From the NCBI GenBank assembly GCA_026985435.1, contig JALSQL010000004.1, positions 1 to 21,214 on the forward strand: a DNA stretch of 21,214 nt. The letters run 5' to 3'. Position 1 is the stretch's first letter; the number at the start of each line of letters is the position of its first letter. The position numbers and the translations under genes are program-made. Below, in pieces: positions 1 through 6,804 of the stretch. The DNA comes from Acidilobaceae archaeon. Lineage in GTDB: Archaea; Thermoproteota; Thermoprotei_A; Sulfolobales; Acidilobaceae. A model generated the notes under the pieces. That model searched no databases. It was not told the origin of the DNA and saw only the letters and a program-made list of their open reading frames with translations.

Positions 1-612
1 GAACCACCTAAGGGCCTCCTCCAGCTCCTCCAGCGTGAAGTCGGGCCAGAGCGTCTCAGTGAAGTATAGCTCGGCGTACGACGCCGCCAGGGGGACGAAA
101 TCGCTCAGCCTCCTCCACCCCCCAGTCCTAACCACGAGGTCAACCGGTGGGAGCCTGAGGCTAGGCGGCTCCTCGCCCATGGATATCACTCCAACCTCCC
201 AGGCGCTGGAGTAGCCTATGAGGAGCCTGAGCACCCCGCCGCCCCTACCGCTCGTCAACGCGACCAGCCTCCGGGCCTCGGAGCGTACGCTGGCTGGTAG
301 CACGCTCTCATCGCCCAGGACCTCCACTGCCACGCCCCTATCCTCCAGCCTGGGGTCCGAGGCGAGGCTCCTGAGCCCCCTCACTATCAGCCCCGATATT
401 ATGGCGCGCTCCTGCGGCGGCCTCCTGAGCGCGTTATCCCTGCTCAGCACGTACACCGTCACATACCTAGCGCCCCTCTCGTAGAGCCTGTCGACTACCT
501 CGACGAGCCTCCTATAGCCCGCCTCGTAGGCCTCCCTCAGGCTCACCCCCCTCCGCCTGGCCCACCTCCTGTTACCGTCTGGTATTACCCCCACGTGTAG
601 AGGCGCTCCCAA
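1..612 (-). CDS. uppS: cis-prenyltransferase (undecaprenyl/polyprenyl diphosphate synthase), 3' end cut by window edge
   Basis: Cis-prenyltransferases condense isopentenyl diphosphate onto an allylic primer to make the long polyprenyl diphosphate carrier lipid, which in archaea serves glycan transfer at the membrane. The reading frame is open from 612 to base 1 (204 codons, no stop). It carries the family signatures: PDGNRRWA near the N-terminus (the Asp binds Mg-diphosphate) and, near the cut end, VVRTGGWRRLSDF followed by YAELYFTETLWPDF. Trp stands where many family members have Glu after RTGG. The start is TTG at 612, giving MGAPLHVGVIPDGN; the next in-frame start, GTG at 594, would remove residues normally kept before the DGN motif. 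A TATA-like box at 652-659 fits a start near 630. Only a short C-terminal tail is missing compared with the usual 230-260 residues. Confidence 0.93.
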   Translation of the reverse strand, partial: MGAPLHVGVIPDGNRRWARRRGVSLREAYEAGYRRLVEVVDRLYERGARYVTVYVLSRDNALRRPPQERAIISGLIVRGLRSLASDPRLEDRGVAVEVLGDESVLPASVRSEARRLVALTSGRGGGVLRLLIGYSSAWEVGVISMGEEPPSLRLPPVDLVVRTGGWRRLSDFVPLAASYAELYFTETLWPDFTLEELEEALRWF

Positions 613-650
613 AACGGTCTCGGACCCCCAGGGCGCGGGGGGCCGTGCGC

Positions 651-660
651 CCGTATATGG
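651..660 (-). promoter_or_regulatory. TATA box for the cis-prenyltransferase gene
   Basis: Read on the minus strand this is CCATATACGG. Its centre lies about 43 bp before the TTG start at 612, so transcription would begin near 630 with a leader of roughly 18 nt. The call rests on position and composition alone. Confidence 0.45.
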
Positions 661-742
661 CCTTGCCGCCCGCCAGCCCCGGGGCGGGGCTGGCTCCTAG
701 GTAGACCGCCCGGCGGCTATGGGGTGGGGCTGGCTGGAAAGC

Positions 743-750
743 TATATCCT
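743..750 (+). promoter_or_regulatory. TATA box for the ITPase/XTPase gene
   Basis: CTATATCC sits about 43 bp before the TTG at 790 in an otherwise G+C-rich divergent gap (613-789). Transcription would begin near 772. The rest of the gap shows nothing else I can name. Confidence 0.45.
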
Positions 751-789
751 CCACGCGGCTCACGGCCAGCCTCCGGGTGCCCCTGAGGG

Positions 790-1365
790 TTGAAGCGGGT
801 GGCTGCCGTTGGCACCTCGAACCCTGTCAAGGTCAGGGCTGCCAGGCGCGTCTTCCGCAGGCTCCTGGGGATAGACGCTGTTGGCGTGCCTGTGAGGGCC
901 TCCGTGCCCGTGCAGCCTGTCGGGCTGGACCTGCTCGTTAGGGGGGCCCTGGAGAGGGCATACAAGGCCCGCCTAGCCGCTGGAGCCGAGTACGGTGTTG
1001 GGGTGGAGGCTGGCCTAATGGAGTTCCCGACAACTACGGGCTTCATCGAAACCCAGGTGGCCGTCGTGGTGGGCCCGGGCCTCCGGGCCAGCCTGGGGGC
1101 GAGCTACTCCTTCGAGCTGCCACCCTGGCTAGTGGGCGAGATGCTGGATGGCCGCGAGCTTGCTGAGGCCTACAGGGCCAGGAGCGGCGACCTCGGCGAG
1201 AAGATAGGCTACATCGGCGTTGAAACCATGGGCTACACCACCAGGCAGGACCTCACCGCCCAGGCGGTCGAGGCCGCCCTGCTACCCTGGCTCCGCGGCG
1301 CCCAGTGGCTTCAGCGCGCCGAGGACTTGGCCCGGGCCGTCGGGGCCGAGCTGGAAACCACTTAA
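790..1365 (+). CDS. inosine/xanthosine triphosphatase (DUF84, YjjX-like)
   Basis: Proteins of this family hydrolyse non-canonical purine nucleoside triphosphates (ITP, XTP) and so keep deaminated bases out of RNA and DNA. The 191-residue product starts MKRVAAVGTSNPVKV; the TSNPVK stretch at residues 9-14 is the phosphate-contact motif typical of DUF84. It is followed by a SVPVQPVG stretch and GVGVEAGL, where the acidic residue is expected in the active site. The TTG at 790 directly follows an in-frame TGA (784-786), so the only other start is GTG at 799. Length fits the family. The stop codon lies inside the TATA box proposed for the downstream ribosomal gene, so the two appear to be separately transcribed. 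Confidence 0.9.
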   Translation: MKRVAAVGTSNPVKVRAARRVFRRLLGIDAVGVPVRASVPVQPVGLDLLVRGALERAYKARLAAGAEYGVGVEAGLMEFPTTTGFIETQVAVVVGPGLRASLGASYSFELPPWLVGEMLDGRELAEAYRARSGDLGEKIGYIGVETMGYTTRQDLTAQAVEAALLPWLRGAQWLQRAEDLARAVGAELETT

Positions 1366-1368
1366 AAC
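1361..1368 (+). promoter_or_regulatory. TATA box for rps8e-srp19, overlapping the upstream stop codon
   Basis: CTTAAAAC overlaps the TAA (1363-1365) that ends the preceding gene. Transcription would begin near 1390, about 17 nt before the S8e ATG at 1407. One sequence thus appears to serve as stop codon and promoter. Confidence 0.5.
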
Positions 1369-1406
1369 CCGGGGGCGCCCAGGCTGGCCCCAGGGTGCTC
1401 CGGGGT

Positions 1407-1814
1407 ATGGGCGTCTACCAGTGGAGGGATCACAAGAAGCCGAGCGGCGGTAAGAGGAGCTGGTATTACAAGGTGAAGAGGAAGTACGCCTACGGCCGCC
1501 CCTTCGTCCCGGCGGTCCTCGGCGAGGAGGACAAGCGTGTCTCCATAAGGGTTAGGGGCGGCAACACTAAGGTTAGGGTTAGGAGGGTGGCCCACGCCGT
1601 CGTCTCCGACCCTAAGACTGGCAAGTCGTTCAAGGCTAGGATACTGAGGGTTGTCGAGAGCAGGGCCAACAGGGAGTTCGCCAGGAGAGGGATCATAGTG
1701 CGCGGCGTGGTAATCGAGACCGATAGGGGCCTGGCAGTCGTCACCAGCAGGCCCGGCCAGGACGGTGTCGTCAACGCAGTCCTCATAGGCGAGGAGCGGG
1801 AGGCGGGCTCCTAG
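1407..1814 (+). CDS. rps8e: 30S ribosomal protein S8e
   Basis: S8e is an archaeal/eukaryotic small-subunit ribosomal protein. The 135-residue product begins MGVYQWRDHKKPSGGKR, the near-invariant N-terminus of archaeal S8e, and runs through a basic middle part (YYKVKRKYAYGRP) to the conserved C-terminal core with VRVRRVAHAVVSDPKTG, ESRANREFARRGII and a final SRPGQDGVVNAVLI. The open frame extends upstream to 1305, but that extension overlaps the previous gene and lies before the proposed promoter, so ATG 1407 is chosen. SRP19 follows after 29 bp on the same strand and is probably co-transcribed. Confidence 0.97.
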   Translation: MGVYQWRDHKKPSGGKRSWYYKVKRKYAYGRPFVPAVLGEEDKRVSIRVRGGNTKVRVRRVAHAVVSDPKTGKSFKARILRVVESRANREFARRGIIVRGVVIETDRGLAVVTSRPGQDGVVNAVLIGEEREAGS

Positions 1815-1843
1815 CCCCCCACCCAGGCCGGGGGCGCCCCTTC

Positions 1844-2149
1844 TTGAGCAGCCGGGAGTACCGGGGCCGCCGCGTGGTCCTCTGGCCCGTTAACATAGAC
1901 TCCACGGCCTCCATCAGGGAGGGTAGGAAGATACCGCGCTCCTCCGCCGTGCCCAAGCCCACGCTCGACGAGATAGTGAGGGCCGCGAGGGAGCTGGGCC
2001 TCGACCCTATAGTCGAGGAGAAGGCCTACCCGCGCGCCTGGCACTCCGAGAGGCGGAGGGTCTCCGTCGTGAAGGTTGGGTCTAAGAGGCGCACCCTACG
2101 GGAGCTGGCAGAGGCCGTGAGGCGCATGAGGCATAGGCCCCACCGCTAG
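1844..2149 (+). CDS. srp19: signal recognition particle 19 kDa protein
   Basis: SRP19 binds the tips of helices 6 and 8 of SRP RNA and lets SRP54 bind, so that signal-peptide-bearing ribosomes are taken to the membrane. The product has 101 residues, normal for archaeal SRP19. Recognisable parts are the first strand VVLWPVNIDSTAS, the RNA-contacting EGRKIPRSSAVPKP segment, a helix LDEIVRAARELGLDPIVEE, and the strand with RRRVSVVKVG, ending in a basic tail. The start is TTG at 1844. It lies 29 bp behind S8e, consistent with a translation/secretion operon. Confidence 0.95.
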   Translation: MSSREYRGRRVVLWPVNIDSTASIREGRKIPRSSAVPKPTLDEIVRAARELGLDPIVEEKAYPRAWHSERRRVSVVKVGSKRRTLRELAEAVRRMRHRPHR

Positions 2150-2204
2150 GCCGCCCGGCTCAGGTCAATTAACCCCGTCATCACCCCCCGCAGGCCTGAC
2201 CTCC

Positions 2205-2212
2205 CTTATACC
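2205..2212. promoter_or_regulatory. TATA box usable on both strands between srp19 and gar1
   Basis: The plus strand reads CTTATACC and the minus strand GGTATAAG. For gar1 it would give a start near 2234 and a leader of about 54 nt; a second A+T-rich spot (CTATTAGG, about 2246-2253) is closer and may be the real gar1 promoter. On the minus strand the predicted start near 2182 falls on a box-C-like sequence (see findings). Confidence 0.35.
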
Positions 2213-2287
2213 CCACCATACCAACCCACCCACGGCTTAACGCCGCTATTAGGAGGCCCCAAGCGCCCCCCGCGTGGGTGCCTCGGA

Positions 2288-2806
2288 GTGCCCAGGAGGC
2301 CGGCGAGCCGGAGGACTAGGGGCCACAGGGTCCCCGAGCCCCTGAAGGGCAGGGTAGCAGCTGTGGTCAGGACGGGCCACGTGGTAGTCGAGCTGGAGGG
2401 CGAGAGGGCCCCCAGGCTCGGCTGGACTGTCAGGCTAGGCAGCGGCGACACCCTAGGGCCCGTGACCGACATCATAGGCCCCGTGGATAGGCCCTACGCG
2501 GTGGTGAGGCCCAAGGACAGGGAGCTAGCCAGTAGGCTCCAGGCCGGCGTGGAGGTGCTGATCGAGCCCCCTCCACGCAGGCGCCCCAAGACCAAGACGG
2601 CGGGGGGCGCACGGGCCAGGGGCCGCGGGGGCGGCGGGGGTGGAGCTCGTGTCGCTAGGATGCACGAGAAGGGTGGTGGACGAGGACGGAAACCTGATCT
2701 GCGCAGACACGGGCCAGGTTCTAGGCGTGGCGATAGACGAGGGCCCAGACTGGAACGCCCTAAGGGACAGGGAGAAGGGCGTCAACAGGGTAAGGGCGGG
2801 GGTTAG
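2288..2806 (+). CDS. gar1: H/ACA RNP protein Gar1, with a long Arg/Gly-rich tail overlapping tfb
   Basis: Gar1 is a subunit of H/ACA RNPs, which turn guide-selected uridines into pseudouridine in rRNA. The core spans about residues 15-95: LKGRVAAVVRTGHVVVEL, then LGPVTDIIGPVDRPYAVVRPK, the typical six-stranded barrel. Archaeal Gar1 is usually 75-105 residues. Here the frame stays open to 172 residues, and the last ~50 codons lie out of frame within the TFB gene (overlap 2640-2806). The tail is Arg/Gly-rich and resembles the GAR regions of eukaryotic Gar1. It could be real, fortuitous, or the result of one lost base in the G-rich run at 2621-2640; an alternative frame there stops at 2658. The order gar1-tfb is conserved in archaea. 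Start GTG 2288. I am sure of the core, not of the C-terminus. Confidence 0.85.
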   Translation: MPRRPASRRTRGHRVPEPLKGRVAAVVRTGHVVVELEGERAPRLGWTVRLGSGDTLGPVTDIIGPVDRPYAVVRPKDRELASRLQAGVEVLIEPPPRRRPKTKTAGGARARGRGGGGGGARVARMHEKGGGRGRKPDLRRHGPGSRRGDRRGPRLERPKGQGEGRQQGKGGG

Positions 2807-3584
2807 GAGCACTCTAACCCACCACACGGGGGCTGAGCATGTTAGCCTCGAGCTCCGCAAGGGCCCCCGACTGAGGCGGGGGCGTATACACGCCATACTT
2901 CGCAGCCGCAGGGCCGCCGCGCAGCGGGGCGGCTACACGTACCAGGAGAGGCTCTCCTACGACTTCCATAGGAGGCTAGAGGAGGCGGTCAGCGTCCTCG
3001 GGCTCCCGCGGGAGATACACGAGACCGCCGCCCTGATGGTTAGGTGGTACCTGGAGGCTCGAGCCCTGAGCGGTAGGAGGGGGGAGAGGCACGCCAGGCC
3101 CGAGGAGATAATAGCGGCCGCCATAAACCAGGCTGCGATGCTCCACCAGTACAGCCTCGAGCACTCCAAGATCCAGCAGGCCCTGGGGGTTCCGAGCCTC
3201 TGGAGGGGCACGCGGGAGCTGAACCGCTACGGCGTGGTTGAGCGTATGTGGCGGAGGTTCTATGGCCAGGGTATAGGGAAGAGGTCGAGGCACATCGATC
3301 TCACCAAGAACTTCATAACGGCGGCCGTGGGCTCGCTCCAGCTGCCATTCGAGGTCGCCACGCTGGCCATGGAGATCATAGATAAGGTGATCAGCATGGG
3401 TAAGGGCGTGGAGGGGAGGAAGCCGGAGGCGCTCGCGGGCGCCGCGGTTTACCTGGCTGCTCACCTCTACAACTTTAAGGTGCCGCAGTCTAGGATCGCC
3501 AAGGTGCTCTCGGTCAAGGAGAGTGCTATCCGCAAGCAGTTCCGGTTCATCCTCGCCAACCTCGTGATACTAGTTAAAGTCTAG
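2640..3584 (+). CDS. tfb: transcription initiation factor B (TFB), divergent
   Basis: TFB, the archaeal TFIIB, binds TATA-bound TBP and the BRE and recruits RNA polymerase. The 314-residue product has an N-terminal ribbon-like part (residues 1-25), a reader/linker part with DEGPDW (about 33-38), and two cyclin folds: the first around LGLPREIHETAALMVRWYLEA, the second around LQLPFEVATLAMEIIDKV through AGAAVYLAAHL to SVKESAIRKQFRFIL. The ribbon has only two cysteines (residues 7 and 20; ICADTGQVL where CxxCG is classical). As I recall, Sulfolobus TFB1 also has a reduced ligand set, so this may be a crenarchaeal habit. The first cyclin repeat departs clearly from canonical TFB. Start GTG 2640 inside the gar1 frame; no in-frame start exists between it and the upstream TGA at 2559. 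Confidence 0.88.
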   Translation: MELVSLGCTRRVVDEDGNLICADTGQVLGVAIDEGPDWNALRDREKGVNRVRAGVRSTLTHHTGAEHVSLELRKGPRLRRGRIHAILRSRRAAAQRGGYTYQERLSYDFHRRLEEAVSVLGLPREIHETAALMVRWYLEARALSGRRGERHARPEEIIAAAINQAAMLHQYSLEHSKIQQALGVPSLWRGTRELNRYGVVERMWRRFYGQGIGKRSRHIDLTKNFITAAVGSLQLPFEVATLAMEIIDKVISMGKGVEGRKPEALAGAAVYLAAHLYNFKVPQSRIAKVLSVKESAIRKQFRFILANLVILVKV

Positions 3585-3620
3585 GCTCTACCCGCGGGCA
3601 CCTGTATCACGCTAAGTTAA

Positions 3621-3629
3621 AGTATAAAC
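3621..3629 (+). promoter_or_regulatory. TATA box for the TFE-beta gene
   Basis: AGTATAAAC in the 117-bp gap after tfb. A start near 3650 leaves a leader of about 50 nt. An AGTTAAAGT element occurs just before it (about 3615-3623) and again at the very end of tfb (about 3571-3579). Confidence 0.5.
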
Positions 3630-3701
3630 CCCCTCCCAGCCACAGCATCCTCCTAGGACCCTAGGTTCACAGTAGCCACCAGCGCGGAGGGGGTATCGGG
3701 A

Positions 3702-4145
3702 GTGGTAAAGCCTTCCGGCGAGGAGCTAGAGCGGCTCGCGCTCGAGATGATACGGTCGAGCGGCGACGACGGCATACTCCAGAGCGACCTCTGGCGCCGC
3801 CTCGGCCTGGATAGCAGGGAGGGCTCCAGGCTGGTTCTCAGGCTGGCGAAGAAGGGGCTAATCAAGAGGGAGCAGGTCGTAGTGAACGGCCGCAGGACCT
3901 ACAAGATACGCTACACGACACCCCCCACCCTCGAGCTCCGAGTACTAGTCAGCCTCGACGACGTCATCTCGATACCCTGCTTCACCTGCCCATACCTGGG
4001 CCAGTGCGGCCCCGGCAACTTCAACGACCCCAGGACCTGCCCCCTGCTGGAGAGGTGGCTCCAGAGGAGGCTCCAGGCTCTCAGCGCCGGCGACGGTAGG
4101 AGGCTACGAGATAGCGTACCAGCTGGAGCGGCGCGTCACTCCTAA
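3702..4145 (+). CDS. transcription factor TFE beta subunit (RPC39/RPC34-like winged helix with Fe-S cysteines)
   Basis: In crenarchaea TFE is a heterodimer whose beta subunit is related to Pol III RPC39; it helps open the promoter during initiation. The 147-residue product has a winged helix at about residues 5-72 (EELERLALEMIRSSG, GILQSDLWRRLGL, SRLVLRLAKKGLIKRE, GRRTYKIRY) and then cysteines at 93, 96, 102 and 113 (CFTC, GQC, TCP). This is the pattern described for the TFE-beta 4Fe-4S domain. The start GTG 3702 has a Shine-Dalgarno-like GGAGGGGG at 3687-3694. The gene follows tfb, so two general initiation factors are adjacent. The last 65 bp overlap the convergent Trm1 gene. The final ~25 residues look unconserved. 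Confidence 0.87.
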   Translation: MVKPSGEELERLALEMIRSSGDDGILQSDLWRRLGLDSREGSRLVLRLAKKGLIKREQVVVNGRRTYKIRYTTPPTLELRVLVSLDDVISIPCFTCPYLGQCGPGNFNDPRTCPLLERWLQRRLQALSAGDGRRLRDSVPAGAARHS

Positions 4146-5271
4146 CCCCCGTGGTGGAGTAGTGCGTCTCAACCACTCTCCACCCCATGCCAGCTAGCTT
4201 CTCCGCCACCGCCCTCCGGGGCGGCACGTTAGAGCGGAGTGCCGACGCCAGCGACCACAGCTCGTAGTAGAAGCGCCGCCTAGTGAGGGGGGCCTCGCGG
4301 CGGAGCGTTGACGCCAGCCTCTCCACCCTGGCGGCTGTGGCGGCGTAGCCTGCCAGCTTGCCCTTGGCTACGCTGGCCACGGCCTCTAGGAAGTCCTCGT
4401 CGCCGGTCTCGCAGGCCCAGAGCGGCCCCAGCCCCCTGGGCGGCTGGGGCTCCGGGCACCCCGTGAATGTGGTGTGCCCCAGGGGCTCGCACCAGTGGGC
4501 GTGGGATAGGCACTCCTCTAGCATCGCGTCGGCCCTCCTGGCCCCCCTCTCGACGAGCAGGTATACCCTAACGTAGTGGTCGGCCCAGTAGGCGGCCAGC
4601 GGCCTGACAGCCTTGTCATGCGCCGCCGCGACCCTTGCAGCGTAGCCCACGAGGGCCCTCACAGCAACCTCCTTGGCGTGCGGGACGCGCTCGATGCGGG
4701 CCATGTACCTCCTCAGCGCGGCCCTGCGCTTGGAGCCCTCCAGCACCGCCAGGTCTGTGGCGGTCATCGCCAGGAGGCCCCGGTGCCCCACCGCCGCCAG
4801 GGCGGCGTCAAGGAAGGGGGCGGGGCTCCCGAAGGGGTCCAGGTCTACCACCAGCACGGGCTCCGGCTCCTCCCTGGCCAGCCTGTAGAGGAGCGCCGAA
4901 GCGTCGGCCCTAACTACCTCCACCCTATCGTCGACCCCGTTCGCCCTCGCGTTCCTCGCAGCAACCTCCACCGCCCCGGGGTCTATGTCCCCCGCCACGA
5001 CCCTCCCCACACCGTCAACCTCCAAGGCGTACCTGACGCTCCTGACACCAGTCGCCGTGAGGGGCTCAACCACCGTGACCGGCCTGTGGGGGGCGTAGAG
5101 GCGGATGTACGCCTCAAGGGCGGCGACGCTGAAGTCCCTGTTGAACTCCATCACGGGGTTGTAGAATACTGGTAGCCAGGCAGGCTCGAGCCTCGAGCCC
5201 GCGAGGGCCTCGGAGGGGTCTGGTATCCAGAGTATGGCCCTGCCCTCCCTAACCACCGCAGCCCCCGCCAC
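4081..5271 (-). CDS. trm1: tRNA (guanine(26)-N2)-dimethyltransferase Trm1
   Basis: Trm1 uses S-adenosylmethionine to dimethylate the exocyclic amine of G26 in tRNA. The 396-residue product has VFYNPVMEFNRDFSV (about 35-49), the SAM-binding strand VVEPLTATGVRSVRY (67-81), AGDIDP (93-98), the catalytic DLDPFGSP (143-150) and ATDLAVLEG (171-179), all hallmarks of the family. The C-terminal part holds cysteines (LEEC, HWCEP, TGCPE, WACETG) where the family has its zinc-binding element, then GPLWACETGDEDFL. Length is normal. The start is GTG 5271, 23 bp inside the end of the upstream NTPase gene, so translation is probably coupled. It is the last gene of a three-gene minus-strand operon and its tail overlaps TFE-beta by 65 bp. 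Confidence 0.96.
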   Translation of the reverse strand: MAGAAVVREGRAILWIPDPSEALAGSRLEPAWLPVFYNPVMEFNRDFSVAALEAYIRLYAPHRPVTVVEPLTATGVRSVRYALEVDGVGRVVAGDIDPGAVEVAARNARANGVDDRVEVVRADASALLYRLAREEPEPVLVVDLDPFGSPAPFLDAALAAVGHRGLLAMTATDLAVLEGSKRRAALRRYMARIERVPHAKEVAVRALVGYAARVAAAHDKAVRPLAAYWADHYVRVYLLVERGARRADAMLEECLSHAHWCEPLGHTTFTGCPEPQPPRGLGPLWACETGDEDFLEAVASVAKGKLAGYAATAARVERLASTLRREAPLTRRRFYYELWSLASALRSNVPPRRAVAEKLAGMGWRVVETHYSTTGVRSDAPLQLVRYLVASYRRRR

Positions 5272-5824
5272 CTACTAGCCACCCCGCCAGCTCGCCGGCC
5301 ATGGCCTGCAGGCGTCCCCTATTCTCGATAGTCACCTCCACCAGCCTGGAGCCGCCCCTCAGGAGCCTCCACAGCTCTGGGTCCCTCCTCGGGAGCCTCG
5401 CGTGGACCACCGCGAGGAGCCGGGGCGCCTCGGCTGCGGCCCGGGTTATCGCCTCCCTAAGCCTGGGTATGAGGAGCTCCATGGGGCCTATCTCATCTAT
5501 TGCTACGACGTCCGCTTCGCGGAGCGCCCTCTCTACCGCGGCGGCCCCGAGCCTCCCCGCCTCCTCCACGTTGACGGTGTACCTGCCGACCCTAGGCCCC
5601 GCGCCGGGCCCCAGCCTCGCCAGCCAGGCCCTCTCGCCCGTGGCCAGGTCTACTATGAGGAACCCCACCCGGCGCCCCGCCTCGCGGACCTCGGGGGCCG
5701 ATATGCCGCCTACCCTGCAGCCCAGCCTCTCCAGCTCGCTGGCCACCCTCCTGAAGAGCGTGCTCTTACCCGACCCGGGCCTACCCGTTATCAGGAGCCT
5801 CCTCGCCGTCGAGGTGCCCCGCAA
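5249..5824 (-). CDS. THEP1-family nucleoside-triphosphatase
   Basis: THEP1 NTPases are small P-loop enzymes that hydrolyse NTPs; their cellular role is unsettled. The 191-residue product has Walker A GRPGSGKST (14-22), the family pattern GCRVGGISAPEVREAGRRVGFLIVDL, GRYTVNVEE (about 80-88) and Walker B VVAIDEIGPMEL (106-117). Length matches the family (about 180 residues). The start is TTG 5824, with GGGGT about 5 nt upstream as ribosome-binding sequence. The gene begins 44 bp before the end of the HTH regulator gene and ends 23 bp inside trm1, so all three are interlocked and likely expressed together. Confidence 0.93.
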   Translation of the reverse strand: MRGTSTARRLLITGRPGSGKSTLFRRVASELERLGCRVGGISAPEVREAGRRVGFLIVDLATGERAWLARLGPGAGPRVGRYTVNVEEAGRLGAAAVERALREADVVAIDEIGPMELLIPRLREAITRAAAEAPRLLAVVHARLPRRDPELWRLLRGGSRLVEVTIENRGRLQAMAGELAGWLVGGGGCGG

Positions 5825-6779
5825 TCCTACCCCTGCCTATGCTGTCGGCCCGGAGGATTATCAGCTCGGAGGCCTCGCTGGTAACGTCCCTCTCCTCCCT
5901 GCGGCTTGAGACCACGACGACGGCCCTCGAGTCGGAGGCCCTCGACATGCGTATCAGGTTCTCGACCCTGTCGAGTAGCCTGGAGATCGACTCCCGCTTG
6001 TGCTTGTAGGCGACTATAACCCTCCTCTCCTGGGCCCCCGCGGCTATGTCGGCGGCGGTCTTCTTGGCGTGGTACACGCTGAAGCCCGCCCCCGCCAGGT
6101 CGTCTGCGATCATAGCCTCGACCCTGTCATCGTAGGGTGGGGGTGCGGGCGCGGTCTGGGGCGGCTCCCGGAAGGGGTCTATCGAGCCTATCACCTCCTC
6201 GCCGAGTATCTGGGCGAGCCTCTCGGCCTTCTCCAGGGTGGGGTCCGCCTCGCCCCTCTCATACTGGTATATCGTCTTCCTGCTGACGCCCAGCCTGGCT
6301 GCGAGGTCGCCCAGGCTGAGGCCCAGCCTCTCCCTCGTCTCCCTCAGGGCGTCGGTGTTAAGCTTCACCCTGAGCGTGTCGCGCGACTGGTACGCCACCA
6401 CCCCCTCGCTCGTCCTGAGGTAGTCCTCCAGGGTCTCCGGGCTCAGCACGGGGACCCCGAGCCTCTCCATCATAACATGCCCGGGGACCTCGCGGCCCCC
6501 GTACTTCTCCGCTACCAGGCCCACCGGCAGCCCCAGGGTGGCGCCTAGCCCCCGGAGCTCGGCGACCTCGCTCCTGGGGAGCGTGTACGCGTCGTCTGCC
6601 ACCTTGAGGAGTACGCTCCTACCGTCGCGTAGCTTGACTATGACGTCTATGCTTCTCCTCTCCAGCCTCTCCGGGTAGTCAATCACGGCTACCCCTGAAG
6701 CGTGCCTGTAGAGTATGGCGAGCACCTTGTAGAACGTCTCCCGCACTCCAGGCAAGGCCGGACGCTCCCCGTCCAACAC
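5781..6779 (-). CDS. archaeal HTH-type transcriptional regulator (COG1395)
   Basis: This is a 332-residue protein of the archaeal COG1395 type, with a central Xre-like helix-turn-helix between two conserved flanking domains. The HTH lies at about residues 145-196 (LRETRERLGLSLGDLAARLG, VSRKTIYQYERGEADPTLE). The N-terminal part (DVIVKLRDGRSVLLKVADD, then LRGLGATLGLPVGLVAEKYGG) looks like an alpha/beta nuclease-like fold used for recognition in other families; that is my inference. The C-terminal part (AKKTAADIAAG, VIVAYKHKRESISRLLDRVENL) has the same flavour. Targets are unknown. Start GTG 6779, 23 bp from the ATG of a divergent phosphatase gene; the predicted transcript is leaderless or nearly so. 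It heads the operon with the THEP1 NTPase and Trm1. Confidence 0.88.
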   Translation of the reverse strand: MLDGERPALPGVRETFYKVLAILYRHASGVAVIDYPERLERRSIDVIVKLRDGRSVLLKVADDAYTLPRSEVAELRGLGATLGLPVGLVAEKYGGREVPGHVMMERLGVPVLSPETLEDYLRTSEGVVAYQSRDTLRVKLNTDALRETRERLGLSLGDLAARLGVSRKTIYQYERGEADPTLEKAERLAQILGEEVIGSIDPFREPPQTAPAPPPYDDRVEAMIADDLAGAGFSVYHAKKTAADIAAGAQERRVIVAYKHKRESISRLLDRVENLIRMSRASDSRAVVVVSSRREERDVTSEASELIILRADSIGRGRIAGHLDGEEAPDNG

Positions 6780-6781
6780 AC

Positions 6782-6804
6782 AATTATATAGCCCGCCCTT
6801 ATAT
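6782..6804. promoter_or_regulatory. compact divergent promoter, two TATA boxes 15 bp apart
   Basis: TTATAT occurs at 6784-6789 and again at 6799-6804, in direct repeat. On the minus strand CATATAAGG (about 6797-6805) is 20-25 bp before the regulator start at 6779, so that mRNA would be leaderless. On the plus strand ATTATATAG (6783-6791) would start transcription near 6811, just after the annotated ATG at 6803. Each TATA box overlaps or abuts the opposite gene. Confidence 0.6.

Noticed and set aside
572..763. Open frame of 63 codons on the minus strand overlapping the cis-prenyltransferase start
   Set aside because: Reads the same DNA in another frame, has low-complexity content and no recognisable motif; the uppS frame explains the region.
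3571..3623. Repeated AGTTAAAGT as a regulatory pair
   Set aside because: Two copies 44 bp apart, one in coding sequence; too short and A+T-simple to separate from chance.
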